Positions 52,041 through 61,417 of a stretch of DNA of 64,000 nucleotides are shown piece after piece. The notes under the pieces are model-generated. The model made no database searches, was not told where the DNA came from, and saw only the letters and a program-made list of their open reading frames with translations. The stretch lies in the NCBI GenBank assembly GCA_011390155.1, contig JAABSW010000007.1, positions 1 through 64,000 on the forward strand, given 5' to 3'. Both the position numbers and the translations under genes were made by a program. Numbering within the stretch: position 1 is the first letter of the stretch; every line of letters begins with the position of its first letter. This stretch comes from Clostridiaceae bacterium. Its GTDB lineage: Bacteria; Bacillota; Clostridia; Peptostreptococcales; Tindalliaceae.

Positions 52041-53237
52041 CTAAACCGCCTTACCCGTCATCACAATGCTGGTTTTTTCTCTTCCGTCCATACGGCTTTT
52101 TTGCAGCAATGCGTTGGATTCCGCCATCCGTAATGTTTCTTCCAACGAATTTTGAAAATAACCTGAACAGCCTGCGGCAACCTCGTAATCAATCCTTTGA
52201 TGCTGGCTTACATAATCAACCATTTTCTCAATGGCTCGTTGAGCATCTTCTTCACAAGTTTCAGTAAACAACACTGCAAACCCCATCTCAGACCAGCGGC
52301 CCACCACATCTGTCTGGCGAAAAACCTGCAGCATCATCTGCGCCATGTTTTCGAGGCACAAATCACGGTATTGTTCATAGTGGAGTTCCACCATGTTTTT
52401 CACCGGAAGTACATGGATCACTGCAATGGTAAAGGGGTTTCGGTAACGCTGGCTTCGTTTTGCCTCTCGTTCAAATTCTTCCATGAGGCCATACTGGCTT
52501 AACATTCCTGTGAGGCCGTCTACCCGCATCATAGCGTCTGCCAAGGTGCGGTCCGGGTTCATATGCTTGCCTTGAGACGCCATATGCCTCAATTTCAGAA
52601 TAAAAGGTTTTAAATCCCGGTATCCCAGACAGACTCGCCAGGCATCACCATCCCATGCCACATACTTGGGAATGGTTTCTTCATTAATCCGACCGGTGAG
52701 AACCTGCTTATCACATGTATACACGGAATACTCCCTGACTTCGGAATACAGCTGATCTGCAAAATGACAGTCCCTGTGTTTTCGGAACAACTTCAATGCA
52801 TAGGAACCCAACTGAAATACCCTGGACACCTCAATTTTCCATTCTGAAAATTCTTTCAGGCTAATTCGCTTCCGGTCTCCCCGGGTCAAGCGCTGGTATG
52901 CCGTCGCCCAGTTTTCCATCATCAAATCGTGAAAATACCCGTCAACAACCTGATAACAGGCATCTAAAGAAGAACCAGCTGACTCTCGCCGATGGCTGAG
53001 GGGGTCTTTGCCGCTCACCAGCTGCAGCCACTGGTTATGATACTCCCGCCGTCGCTGGGAGTCGGCCAGCACTTCATAGGCAAGGTTGATTTGCTTCATG
53101 CGTTCCATAGAAGCAGGGTTGTTATTGAGATCAGGATGGTTCAGCTTACTAAGGCGTCGATACGCCGCTTCAATAACCTCCGGAGCAGCTTCATAATGAA
53201 CTTGCAAGATCCGGTAATAGTCCGTTACATATACCAT
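52041..53237 (-). CDS. J-domain protein fused to a degenerate GGDEF domain
   Basis: 398 residues. The N-terminal J domain (about 5-70) has the HPD motif at 34-36 (LNHPDLNNN) needed to stimulate Hsp70/DnaK ATPase. A middle domain (about 90-215) is unassigned. The C-terminal part (about 236-398) follows the GGDEF fold from DGLTGMLSQYGLMEEF to AVLFTE and VAAGCSGY, but the active motif is RWSEMGF where RYGGDEF is usual, so it cannot make c-di-GMP. It might bind it or act by protein contacts. No signal peptide. Single gene, strong terminator behind it. Confidence 0.82.
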   Translation of the reverse strand: MVYVTDYYRILQVHYEAAPEVIEAAYRRLSKLNHPDLNNNPASMERMKQINLAYEVLADSQRRREYHNQWLQLVSGKDPLSHRRESAGSSLDACYQVVDGYFHDLMMENWATAYQRLTRGDRKRISLKEFSEWKIEVSRVFQLGSYALKLFRKHRDCHFADQLYSEVREYSVYTCDKQVLTGRINEETIPKYVAWDGDAWRVCLGYRDLKPFILKLRHMASQGKHMNPDRTLADAMMRVDGLTGMLSQYGLMEEFEREAKRSQRYRNPFTIAVIHVLPVKNMVELHYEQYRDLCLENMAQMMLQVFRQTDVVGRWSEMGFAVLFTETCEEDAQRAIEKMVDYVSQHQRIDYEVAAGCSGYFQNSLEETLRMAESNALLQKSRMDGREKTSIVMTGKAV

Positions 53238-53519
53238 TGAATTTCCTCCCGGAATATGACGTCAATCGTCAATTTATCTTCTGTCATCAAGCATAGCACA
53301 TTCAGTTTTTCTTTCCAAATTATTTATCAAATATACTGTGTCTATGTGTCCCACTGGAACCACCACATACATCTTTTTACTAATTATCTCCAATACCTCC
53401 ACATCTTATCACCAATTCCCATAAGCATCCAATAGATTGGCGTCACAGATACGCTGCAGTGCTGTCCGTAAAGAAGCCGCTTTGTCAAACTTCAGGCACA
53501 TCCAAAGCAATTCAAGAGC
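53238..53519. other. Intergenic region after the tRNA cluster
   Basis: About 280 nt, AT-rich on the left. On the minus strand a short open frame ending at 53409 (ALELLWMCLKFDKAASLRTA region) looks partly coding-like but runs back into the tRNA-Arg gene and has no start, so it is at most a remnant. No other feature is seen. Confidence 0.35.
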
Positions 53520-53551
53520 AAAAAAGTCCAACGAATAGAGTTCGTTGGACT
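53518..53551 (-). terminator. Terminator of the tRNA cluster
   Basis: 11-bp stem AGTCCAACGAA/TTCGTTGGACT (53525-53535 with 53541-53551), loop TAGAG, then T-run on the minus strand. Confidence 0.92.
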
Positions 53552-53563
53552 TATTGCTATAAC

Positions 53564-53640
53564 TGGCGCGGCATGCAGGACTCGAACCTGCAACCAACTG
53601 ATTCGAAGTCAGGTACTCTATCCAATTGAGCTAATGCCGC
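53564..53640 (-). tRNA. tRNA-Arg (anticodon TCG)
   Basis: 77 nt including encoded CCA. Acceptor arms GCGGCAT/ATGCCGC, anticodon loop CTTCGAA, T-arm GGTTCGAGTCC. Confidence 0.93.
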
Positions 53641-53650
53641 AGGATGAAAT

Positions 53651-53725
53651 TGGAGCGGAAGACGGGAATTGAACCCGCGACCCTCGCCTTGGCAAGGCGA
53701 TGCTCTACCGCTGAGCCACTTCCGC
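53651..53725 (-). tRNA. tRNA-Gly (anticodon GCC)
   Basis: 75 nt including encoded CCA. Acceptor GCGGAAG/CTTCCGC, anticodon loop TTGCCAA, T-arm GGTTCAATTCC. Confidence 0.95.
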
Positions 53726-53754
53726 ATAATGGCGGGATTTATACCCGCCTCGGT

Positions 53755-53830
53755 TGGCTGGGATAGCAGGACTCGAACCTGCGCATGACGGAGTCAAAGT
53801 CCGCTGCCTTACCGACTTGGCTATATCCCA
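53755..53830 (-). tRNA. tRNA-Gln (anticodon TTG)
   Basis: 76 nt including encoded CCA. Acceptor TGGGATA/TATCCCA, anticodon loop CTTTGAC, T-arm GGTTCGAGTCC. Confidence 0.95.
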
Positions 53831-53834
53831 ATGG

Positions 53835-53910
53835 TGGGGTGGATGATGGGATTCGAACCCACGCGTGCAGGAGCCACAATCCTGTGTCTTAACCACTTGA
53901 CTACATCCAC
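53835..53910 (-). tRNA. tRNA-His (anticodon GTG)
   Basis: 76 nt including encoded CCA. Acceptor GTGGATG/CATCCAC, anticodon loop TTGTGGC, T-arm GGTTCGAATCC. Confidence 0.95.
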
Positions 53911-53916
53911 CATGAT

Positions 53917-53990
53917 TGGAGCGGGCGAAGGGAATCGAACCCTCACGGTCAGCTTGGAAGGCTGAAGTTCTACCATTGAACTACGCCCGC
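53917..53990 (-). tRNA. tRNA-Gly (anticodon TCC)
   Basis: 74 nt including encoded CCA. Acceptor GCGGGCG/CGCCCGC, anticodon loop CTTCCAA, T-arm GGTTCGATTCC. First gene of the five-tRNA transcript. Confidence 0.95.
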
Positions 53991-54111
53991 ACACTGGTGT
54001 ACTTCTTTTTGTCACATCTATTAATTTACCATTGATCCAGGTACTTGTCAAGGAAAAATATTATCTCCAAACCGATGTAAAATCCAGTGATTTTAACACC
54101 GTGTTTCATAC

Positions 54112-54621
54112 CTACCCAACTGTAAAGGTTTCCCTCATCACAATTTTCTGTGTGTCAATGTTTGTTACAATAAATTCCGGCTTTGGAGAAGTCTGAAAAA
54201 GGGCGCAGGTATTACCATGCTCGCTTCTCTTCCGAGAAGTGGTCCCCGGGTTAAGGAGCACCATACCCTCATTAAAAAAAACAGGCACATGGGTATGGCC
54301 AAAAACAACCACGTCTGCTTTCTTTTCCAAACCATGATAATACAGGTGAGTCAATCCACGGTACAAATAATGACGATGGCCGTGGCACAGTAAAATTGAC
54401 AGGCCATCTATTTTCAACACTCTTTCGTGGGGTCCCGCTTCTTCCGGGTCTCCATTACCTGTTACCGTGATAATTTCTCCCTGGTACTTTGTTTTCATCC
54501 ATAATGCGTCCCGGTAATAATCCCCTGCATGGAGAATACAGTCCGTGTCCTTTAGTGTGTTCAGCGCTCGCGTCATTTGCATTTCATTACCATGGGTATC
54601 ACTTATCAAACCAATTTTCAC
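54112..54621 (-). CDS. YfcE/MJ0936-type metallophosphodiesterase
   Basis: 169 residues. Phosphoesterase motifs are LISDTHGN, HAGDYY, GNGD, CHGHRHY and GHTHVPV, a full two-metal site without extra domains. The family hydrolyses phosphodiesters (often tested with artificial substrates), and its natural substrate is unclear. The GTG at 54621 has GGAGG 8 nt upstream. It follows rdgB by 17 nt at the end of the amidase-UPF0316-rph-rdgB group, a common clostridial order. Confidence 0.87.
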   Translation of the reverse strand: MKIGLISDTHGNEMQMTRALNTLKDTDCILHAGDYYRDALWMKTKYQGEIITVTGNGDPEEAGPHERVLKIDGLSILLCHGHRHYLYRGLTHLYYHGLEKKADVVVFGHTHVPVFFNEGMVLLNPGTTSRKRSEHGNTCALFQTSPKPEFIVTNIDTQKIVMRETFTVG

Positions 54622-54638
54622 ACTTCTATCCTCCAACT

Positions 54639-55247
54639 TTATGCATTAAAGATTTCTTCCAGCTTTGTCTTCATCAGTTCAATGGCACGTCCACGGTGAC
54701 TCATGCTGTTCTTGATGACAGGCCCCAGTTGTCCAAAGGTTTGTTGGTAAGCCGGAATCAGGAACAAAGGGTCATACCCAAAACCATGAGAGCCTTTTTC
54801 CTCAAAATCGATGTAGCCTTCAACGGTACCCCTCACGACAATTTTTAGTCCGTCTGGAAAAACCACCGCCAAGGCACAAACAAACCGTGCCTTTCTGTTT
54901 TCCAATGAAATGTCCTTTAACGCTTCCAACAACTTTTTGTTGTTTGCTTCGTCGTTGCCTTGCTCCCCTGCATAACGGGCGGAATAAATGCCTGGGGCGC
55001 CACCTAATGCATCTACCTCCAGGCCTGAATCATCTGCCAGTGCCATGAGCCCCGTCTTGCCACACACTGTTTCAGCTTTTATCACCGCATTTTCTTCAAA
55101 GGTTGTACCTGTTTCTTCTATTTCCAATCCTTCCAAGCCTATGTCGTCCATGGATTTGACCTGGATACTGAAATCCTTCAGCATTTCCGAAATTTCTTCC
55201 AGCTTATGTCTGTTGCCGGTGGCAATGACCGCAATCTGTTGGTTCAT
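54639..55247 (-). CDS. rdgB: XTP/dITP diphosphatase
   Basis: 202 residues. The substrate motif is [11 protein letters not shown] at the N-terminus, then [24 protein letters not shown] and HGFGYDPLF. It removes non-canonical purine nucleotides (XTP, dITP) to keep them out of DNA. It overlaps rph by 4 nt (ATGA). Confidence 0.95.
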   Translation of the reverse strand: MNQQIAVIATGNRHKLEEISEMLKDFSIQVKSMDDIGLEGLEIEETGTTFEENAVIKAETVCGKTGLMALADDSGLEVDALGGAPGIYSARYAGEQGNDEANNKKLLEALKDISLENRKARFVCALAVVFPDGLKIVVRGTVEGYIDFEEKGSHGFGYDPLFLIPAYQQTFGQLGPVIKNSMSHRGRAIELMKTKLEEIFNA

Positions 55248-56005
55248 GCCTTTTCCTCCCCCATTGCAGCAGCCAGCTTTTCTCTGTAAATCTCATTAAC
55301 CGTGTCTTTTTGTGCCTGGATCAGTTCATTAATCCCTTGGCGTGCCATGTCCACCATGGTATTCATTTCTTCCAGACTAAAGGTGGCTTCTTCTCCTGAA
55401 CCCTGAATCTCAACCACCTGCTGGTGTTCTGTCATGACCAGGTTCATGTCCACAGAAGCACCTGAGTCCTCTTCATAACATAGGTCTAACAGGGGTTTGC
55501 CCTCTACGATCCCCACGCTGACAGCAGCCAGATAATGGCTCACGGGAATTTCCCTGATCTGTTTTGCCTCTCGCATTTTAATAAATGCTTCCATCAGTGC
55601 CACAAAGGCTCCAGTAATGGAGGCTGTGCGCGTTCCTCCATCTGCCTGAATTACGTCGCAATCGATCCAAACGGTTCTCTCACCCAATTGACTAAGGTCT
55701 ACAACAGAGCGAAGGGCACGGCCGATTAAACGCTGAATTTCCTGGGTTCTTCCGTCCACTTTGCCCCGGGTGGATTCCCTCATTTTTCTTGTATGGGTGG
55801 CGCTGGGCAGCATGGAATATTCTGCCGTCACCCAACCTTTACCGGAACCTTTGAGAAAAGGAGGTACTTTTTCTTCCACAAAAGCGGTGCAGATCACCTT
55901 GGTTTCTCCCATTTCTGTCAGTACTGAACCCAGGGCATGGTTGGTAAAATTTCGGGTGAAGGTAACTGGCCTCAGTTGATTATCTTTACGCTTGTCTTTT
56001 CGCAT
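55244..56005 (-). CDS. rph: Ribonuclease PH
   Basis: 253 residues. [18 protein letters not shown], the catalytic arginine-rich [17 protein letters not shown] and [19 protein letters not shown] are the family's signature. It trims tRNA 3' ends by phosphorolysis. The start at 56005 has AAGGAG 8 nt upstream; seven extra codons are possible upstream. Confidence 0.96.
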   Translation of the reverse strand: MRKDKRKDNQLRPVTFTRNFTNHALGSVLTEMGETKVICTAFVEEKVPPFLKGSGKGWVTAEYSMLPSATHTRKMRESTRGKVDGRTQEIQRLIGRALRSVVDLSQLGERTVWIDCDVIQADGGTRTASITGAFVALMEAFIKMREAKQIREIPVSHYLAAVSVGIVEGKPLLDLCYEEDSGASVDMNLVMTEHQQVVEIQGSGEEATFSLEEMNTMVDMARQGINELIQAQKDTVNEIYREKLAAAMGEEKA

Positions 56006-56031
56006 ATCGTTGTCTCCTTGTGACATAGATT

Positions 56032-56550
56032 TTATTTTCGTTTTAAACGACTGAAAAACCCGCCTTTGATGGAACGGGTGTCAAGTATGGTAACAAAAGC
56101 TTTCTGGTCATGCTCATTCAGAAGTTGGTTTAGACGGCGTAAATGTTTGCGCTGGATGGTGATGTTAAGTAAGTGATTAATACCGTTACGTCCATGGCCT
56201 TCCACCACTGTCACCCCATAACCTTCTTCTCTTAATATGTCAACCAGGTCCATGGCTTTTTTATAAGTGATGACTTGCACCATAATGCTGCCCAGGGCCA
56301 TTTTTTCTTCTATCATGATTCCCACGTAATTGCCGGCTGCAAAACCTGATGCATACACAATAACATTGATGGGGTCGTCAAGGTTGCTCAGCACGCTGCC
56401 CACCGCCAAAATCCATATGCTCACTTCCACAAAACCTATGGCGGCTGCATGGACTCGCTTACCTTTTACCACCATGATCATGCGCACGGTGGCAAGGCTT
56501 ACGTCTGCTACTTTTGCCATAAAAATTAATAAATACCCTATCAGGGCCAT
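56032..56550 (-). CDS. UPF0316 (DUF2179) membrane protein
   Basis: 172 residues. The N-terminal part has three membrane helices with [18 protein letters not shown], and the cytoplasmic DUF2179 part (about 90-172) has [14 protein letters not shown] and a ferredoxin-like run of strands. These proteins resemble PII-like/DUF2179 modules but have no known role. The ATG at 56550 is 11 nt after AAGGAG. It lies between the amidase gene and rph. Confidence 0.85.
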   Translation of the reverse strand: MALIGYLLIFMAKVADVSLATVRMIMVVKGKRVHAAAIGFVEVSIWILAVGSVLSNLDDPINVIVYASGFAAGNYVGIMIEEKMALGSIMVQVITYKKAMDLVDILREEGYGVTVVEGHGRNGINHLLNITIQRKHLRRLNQLLNEHDQKAFVTILDTRSIKGGFFSRLKRK

Positions 56551-56600
56551 GGCATCATTCTCTCCTTTCGTCTGTTTCATATGGAACCAGACCATAGTGG

Positions 56601-58772
56601 TTATGGTCTGGCTGATAAGTGTGTCAGGCTTTCTTCAAAATAACGGATAACAGATCGCAGCACACCTGCTGCCGCTCGCTGTCTGTATTCTGATGTGGCC
56701 AACAGTCTTTCTTCTTCACTATTTGACATAAACCCGATTTCTGTAATGATGGCCGGCATCCTGGTTTCACGTAATACCACCAGTTTTTCCCTGGCGTTAA
56801 TCCGATGACTCTCAGCTCCCAGGGTTTTAACCATTTCGTCATGAAATATTTCCGCCAGGAACCTATTGTTTCGGAAATCCATGGGTTCTTTTTCGCTAGG
56901 GTAATAGAGGGTTTCAACACCTTTCAGGTCCGCCCGCGGTGCTGCATTGGAATGTATACTGATAAACAAATCTGCACGTAATTGATTGGCAATAGCAGCC
57001 CGGTCCTGTATGGAAATATAAGTATCATCTGTTCGTGTCATATACACTCTGAATCCAGCAGATTCCAACAATCTCTTAGCTTCCTGTGCCACTTCCAGGT
57101 TAATGTCTTTTTCCTTCATTTTCATGTTGGTTGAAATAGCCCCCGGGTCAGAGCCACCATGGCCGGGATCAATCACAACCAGTTTTTCACGGTATTTCAG
57201 ATTGCTGTTGGTAAAGTTCAATACCAGGTCCCTTGTGTTCTCAAGGCCGTTGGCTGTGGCCGACACGCCAGGCTTCAGGTGTATATTGGCAATGAGTTCC
57301 CTGCCATTACTACTCCTGGTGGTTTGAATAAATTCCAGCATCACATCATCCACGTCCAGCAGTTCAAAGGGAACGCTCATGTTATCTGACGGCATGCTGA
57401 CTTTTAACATTTCGCCGTTGGCTTCCAAATCAACCTGGTAATCAACTTGGTTTTCACCGAAGAAGGTGAGTCGAGAGGTGGTCCATCCTGTTTCTTCATA
57501 CCGGTAACCCTGGTCAGGTTCGCCTTCCAGATGTACCCTGAGACTTCCATTTTCTTTTTGAATAAAAAGGTCGTCTTGCCTCAATTGACTGTTCAAGTCC
57601 ACCACCACCCGGACAATTTTATCTTCCGGGTCGTAATGATGGTCCGGTTTAAACTCAGACACCCGTACCCGCTGAATCATACGTCCGTCGATGGCCTGGT
57701 CCAGTATCTTTCTGGCTGGGTTAAGCACCGATTCCTTGATGTCCACCACCAGACGGTGGGGGTTATCCAGGTGCATGGTGTTATAATTTGAAACATCGCC
57801 GCCTTCTATGACCACCACTTCACGGGCATTGAAACGTTCCAGTCTCACATCATCCACATAGTTGATGAGTCGTATGACCATGTCTTGGTTATCTTCATCA
57901 TAACTGACTTCATACCCGAGGGATTCTTTCATATCCAGTACCAACCGGACAATGTTGGGGTTGATGTCAAATTGTGAAGACCGAACCCCTGATAAATATT
58001 GGTTGTTAGGAGCACTCACTTTGACGGTTTTGTCCTGCTGTACTTTTTCATTGTCTGTCACCATTAATAGGGAATCACTAAAATCAAACACAATGCGGTC
58101 CGGGTCAGTCAAAAGAGCTGTTGAATAGCTCATCTCACCACCACTTTTGATTCTGATTTCAGGAATATCGCCTTGAAGGGAGACAGATATGTCTTCTATC
58201 AAATAATCTTCCGATGCTGTATCAACATTATCAGGTGGATCAGGTTCTTCAATTGTTTCTGGCTCAACTGGTTCTGGCGTTATAATGTTGACAGTACGTG
58301 TGTTTTCATCCCATCCGATTTCCAACCCCAGCTCCTGTCCCACAAAAGCAACCGGCACCATGGTGCGACCTCGGTTCTGGTAAGTGACGATTTTTGCAGG
58401 CACCTGGCTTGGCAGTATTTTTTCTTCACCATTGACAAGAACAACACTACTGTTTATTTTCAGGATGATGGTTTTATCTCCTTTGGTGAGGGTAACCTCT
58501 TCACGGTCACCATCCCAAGATACGCCGGCACCAACATATTCTGCCACAGCAGCCACCGGCACAAGGGTACGGTATTGTTGCTGAAATTCCATCAGCACCG
58601 GCGGTACATCCGATGCCAGGTACTGGTTGTCCAGTGTCATGTTCACCGTGTATAGTTTTGTGTTGCGTTTATCCACAACGGCGGTAATGTGAGGTTCATC
58701 CGCTGTGACAATCATTGGCAGCGCTGTGACAAAAAGTATGATGCCCAATAGCATTGCCAGTCTTTTCTTCAT
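56601..58772 (-). CDS. N-acetylmuramoyl-L-alanine amidase with stalk and AMIN domains
   Basis: 723 residues. The signal peptide (about 1-25) is followed by copper-amine-oxidase-type stalk motifs (YRTLVPVAAVAEYVGAGVSW, GRTMVPVAFVGQELGLEIGW), then two AMIN-type wall-binding domains (about 190-300 and 310-400), a linker domain, and the C-terminal amidase_3 domain (about 535-720) with zinc ligands in DPGHGGSDPG, the Glu of INLEVAQ and SIHSNA, and the catalytic Glu in ITEIGFMSN. It cleaves the stem peptide from MurNAc in cell separation or remodelling. An inverted repeat at 56587-56611 overlaps its stop. Confidence 0.94.
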   Translation of the reverse strand: MKKRLAMLLGIILFVTALPMIVTADEPHITAVVDKRNTKLYTVNMTLDNQYLASDVPPVLMEFQQQYRTLVPVAAVAEYVGAGVSWDGDREEVTLTKGDKTIILKINSSVVLVNGEEKILPSQVPAKIVTYQNRGRTMVPVAFVGQELGLEIGWDENTRTVNIITPEPVEPETIEEPDPPDNVDTASEDYLIEDISVSLQGDIPEIRIKSGGEMSYSTALLTDPDRIVFDFSDSLLMVTDNEKVQQDKTVKVSAPNNQYLSGVRSSQFDINPNIVRLVLDMKESLGYEVSYDEDNQDMVIRLINYVDDVRLERFNAREVVVIEGGDVSNYNTMHLDNPHRLVVDIKESVLNPARKILDQAIDGRMIQRVRVSEFKPDHHYDPEDKIVRVVVDLNSQLRQDDLFIQKENGSLRVHLEGEPDQGYRYEETGWTTSRLTFFGENQVDYQVDLEANGEMLKVSMPSDNMSVPFELLDVDDVMLEFIQTTRSSNGRELIANIHLKPGVSATANGLENTRDLVLNFTNSNLKYREKLVVIDPGHGGSDPGAISTNMKMKEKDINLEVAQEAKRLLESAGFRVYMTRTDDTYISIQDRAAIANQLRADLFISIHSNAAPRADLKGVETLYYPSEKEPMDFRNNRFLAEIFHDEMVKTLGAESHRINAREKLVVLRETRMPAIITEIGFMSNSEEERLLATSEYRQRAAAGVLRSVIRYFEESLTHLSARP

Positions 58773-58913
58773 ATAAAAACCCCCAATGGGAATAAATTCA
58801 AATGATTTTCATCTGTACTTCTCTTTATAGCACTCCTTGTCTTGAGCGTCAACGGATTTACATAAGATGTAAATAAGATGTAACACCCCTTCGTGCAACT
58901 CATTACCTTATGC

Positions 58914-59897
58914 CTAGACAACTTTGTATAATTCATCAATTTCCGGCGGGGCCATCATTTCTTTCTTTCCATCGTTAATTACATACCGTTCACCCTCAGT
59001 AATTTTTCCTATCACAGACCATTGGATATTAGCTTCTGAAAGTGCATGCCCAAGCTGATCCAGTTGCTCCTGGGCAACGGACATCAACATCACACCACTG
59101 GAGATAAGTCTGTAGGGATCAATGTGGAAAGCGTCGCATATCTTTCGGGTGGACGGCAGCACAGGGATCTTCTCCACGTTGATCTCCAGTCCTTTTCCAG
59201 AGGCTTCTGCCAGTTCCCAGGCAGCACCCAGGATGCCCCCTTCTGTGGCATCGTGCATGCTGTTGACCCCGAATCTTCCCGCAATCATGCCTTCCGGCAC
59301 AACACTGATGTGATGTTTCAGTTCCTTTGCTTCTTCAATGACCTGGGACGAGACAAAATCGGCCAAATCCGTCTCTTTATCATGGGCCAGAATGGCGGTT
59401 CCTTCCAGGCCGGCGGTCTTTGTCATGATCACCATGTCACCTGTCTTGGCCCCTGATGTGGTGACCATGGTTTCTCGATGATGTTTTCCCAGAGCTACGG
59501 TACTAATCAGCACCCGGTTAACCACATCGGTTATTTCTGTGTGGCCGCCCATGATTTCAACATTAATCCGGGCAGCGGCTTTATTGGCATCATCCATAAT
59601 CTGTCTGAGATCATCTTCAGTGGTCCCCGCTGGGGCCAACACTGTCATCATAACTGCAATGGGTTCTGCCCCATTGGAAGCAATGTCGTTGCAGGCAATG
59701 TCAATGGCCAGGCTTCCAATTTCCGCCACCGCACCTGTAATGGGATCTGTGCTAATGACACAAAGTTGGTCTTCAAAGTCCAAAACTGCACAATCTTCTC
59801 CTACTGCTGAACCAACCAGCACCTCTGACCTTTTGGTGGTAATACGGCCAATTATCAGGTTTTTCAAAACATCTACTGGTACCTTCCCAATTTTCAT
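58914..59897 (-). CDS. AIR-synthase-related protein (HypE/ThiL-like ATP-binding fold)
   Basis: 327 residues. VGEDCAVLDF, ISTDPITGAV, CNDIASNGAEPIAVM, GHTEITDVV, and MHDATEGGILGAAWELAE give the ATP-binding scaffold common to PurM, HypE, ThiL and SelD. It lacks the Cys/Sec-Gly-Cys start motif of SelD and the C-terminal Cys of HypE. Proteins of this type with a DUF1461 neighbour have no settled function. It overlaps the DUF1461 gene by 4 nt and lies downstream of the thiamine-type ABC genes, so a ThiL-like role in thiamine phosphate metabolism is possible. Confidence 0.8.
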   Translation of the reverse strand: MKIGKVPVDVLKNLIIGRITTKRSEVLVGSAVGEDCAVLDFEDQLCVISTDPITGAVAEIGSLAIDIACNDIASNGAEPIAVMMTVLAPAGTTEDDLRQIMDDANKAAARINVEIMGGHTEITDVVNRVLISTVALGKHHRETMVTTSGAKTGDMVIMTKTAGLEGTAILAHDKETDLADFVSSQVIEEAKELKHHISVVPEGMIAGRFGVNSMHDATEGGILGAAWELAEASGKGLEINVEKIPVLPSTRKICDAFHIDPYRLISSGVMLMSVAQEQLDQLGHALSEANIQWSVIGKITEGERYVINDGKKEMMAPPEIDELYKVV

Positions 59898-60586
59898 GAT
59901 GCTTCTCCTTTCTTCAGGCGGCGTTCCACCACCCAGGCGGTTAAGCCCACTATCAGCAAAGCACTCATGGCATAAACACCAATCTTAATGGCTGTGTTGA
60001 TAAAAAACGTCTCTGGCAGTAATTGTATCAGCACATGTCTGCCGGGATCAAGGATCCATAAATCATTGTCAAATAACAATAAATGAAAATAGGTGAAATA
60101 CCTGGAGAAATCCAGCCATATCAATAAACCCAATAAAATCATCATATCAACATTGGCCAGTCCCGTATAAAAAAGGGTTCTAAGCCAGTGGTTTTTCCAC
60201 CTGGGATCTCTGGCGACAACGTAGCCCAGGAGTACGATGGTCAACGCCAGGGAGACGTTTCGAATCATCCTGGCCCGTTCAAAAAGAAACAGTACATCTT
60301 CCATGTGAACCCGTTCTCTTTCATCGTACAACTCTTGAAAGTCTCCGTCCTTCACAGCCGTTGTCTGAAAATCATTCTTATTGCCTTTTAAATACCGGGT
60401 GATTTCTTCCGCTGCAACAGCCTGGTTTTCCTGATCCATACCGGTGGCAGGGTTCCATTCCTGTTTTTCAAACTCTGTGAGATAATGATCTACATCATAA
60501 GTCACCAATTCAAGGGCTGTCACCCAGGTGAACAAGGTAACACAGATGCCGATGACAACATAAATGAAACGCAGCCGCCATTTCAT
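59894..60586 (-). CDS. TIGR01906/DUF1461 integral membrane protein
   Basis: 230 residues. The TM helices are at about 8-26, 107-125, 142-160 and 203-223. DERERVHMEDVLFLFERAR is the family's central motif; the part between TM1 and TM2 is extracytoplasmic. The function is unknown across the family. The start at 60586 has GGAG 6-7 nt upstream; a further 26 codons upstream have no site. Coupled to the AIR-synthase-like gene by ATGA overlap. Confidence 0.82.
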   Translation of the reverse strand: MKWRLRFIYVVIGICVTLFTWVTALELVTYDVDHYLTEFEKQEWNPATGMDQENQAVAAEEITRYLKGNKNDFQTTAVKDGDFQELYDERERVHMEDVLFLFERARMIRNVSLALTIVLLGYVVARDPRWKNHWLRTLFYTGLANVDMMILLGLLIWLDFSRYFTYFHLLLFDNDLWILDPGRHVLIQLLPETFFINTAIKIGVYAMSALLIVGLTAWVVERRLKKGEAS

Positions 60587-60645
60587 AGTACTCTCCACCC
60601 TTCGGTCATTGATATTTGTTTTAATGCTTTTTGGGAAATCCTGTT

Positions 60646-61395
60646 TTATGACTCCCGTAAACAATCGAGAATTTCTTCCTTTACAGATATATACGCTGCA
60701 TCGGTAAAAAGGTTCAGATGACGTGGCCGTTTCAGGGGCACATCAAAAACTCCTTTAACCACCGCAGGTCTTTGTGAAAGGACACAAATGCTGTCGGAAA
60801 GGATGATGGCTTCATCCACATCGTGGGTGATGAGAAGAATGGAGGCGTCCAATTTATTAAGCACCTCCATGAGCCAGGTTTGCATTGCCTGCCTGGTCAT
60901 GGCGTCCAGACCACCAAAGGGTTCATCCAGGAGAAGAATATCCCTGGAGAATAAAAAAGTCCTGAGCAGGGCCGCCCGTTGTCGCATACCGCCGGACAAC
61001 TGGTCAGGATAATAATGTTCAAAGCCATCCAACCCGAACAGATGAAAATACCCTTGGGCCTGTTCTCTTGCCTCTTTCGCGATGACACCCTTTAGAAAGA
61101 GGGGCATGGCAGTGTTATCCAATATGCTTTTCCAAGGAAGCAACAGGTCTTTTTGGTGCATAAAACTCACCCTGCCCGTTTGATGGGTGTGGTCAATGCC
61201 ATCAATCAACACCCTGCCCTGGTCCGGCTTAATCAAGCCAGCAATGATGGAGAAGAGGGTGCTTTTTCCACATCCGCTGGGACCCAGTACGGAAACAAAC
61301 TGGTTTTTTTTCAGGACCAGGGAGATATCCTTCACCGTAGGCAAATTTGGATAATTTTTTTTCAGTTGTTGGACTTCCAGCTTGACCTCACCCAC
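60646..61395 (-). CDS. ABC transporter ATP-binding protein (thiamine precursor/nitrate-sulfonate type)
   Basis: 249 residues. Walker A GPSGCGKST, Q loop FMHQKD, signature LSGGMRQRAALL, Walker B ILLLDEPFGGLD and switch THDVDEA. The SsuB/TauB/ThiZ subfamily is indicated by this signature. With the small thiamine-binding protein gene in the same operon, HMP-type thiamine-precursor uptake is the best guess. It lies 22 nt after the permease gene. Confidence 0.87.
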   Translation of the reverse strand: MGEVKLEVQQLKKNYPNLPTVKDISLVLKKNQFVSVLGPSGCGKSTLFSIIAGLIKPDQGRVLIDGIDHTHQTGRVSFMHQKDLLLPWKSILDNTAMPLFLKGVIAKEAREQAQGYFHLFGLDGFEHYYPDQLSGGMRQRAALLRTFLFSRDILLLDEPFGGLDAMTRQAMQTWLMEVLNKLDASILLITHDVDEAIILSDSICVLSQRPAVVKGVFDVPLKRPRHLNLFTDAAYISVKEEILDCLRES

Positions 61396-61417
61396 ACCAT
61401 CACTACCCTTTTCGAAG

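Noticed and set aside
53705..54051. Short open frames over the tRNA cluster
   Set aside because: They consist entirely of tRNA gene sequence.
56587..56611. Inverted repeat at the amidase stop as a terminator
   Set aside because: 10-bp arms are perfect, but no T-run follows, and the next gene on the strand starts 50 nt downstream in the same group, so full termination is unlikely.
58914..59897. SelD (selenophosphate synthetase), which would have supported the selenocysteine call
   Set aside because: The N-terminal Cys/Sec-containing loop of SelD is absent. Only the shared ATP-binding scaffold is seen.
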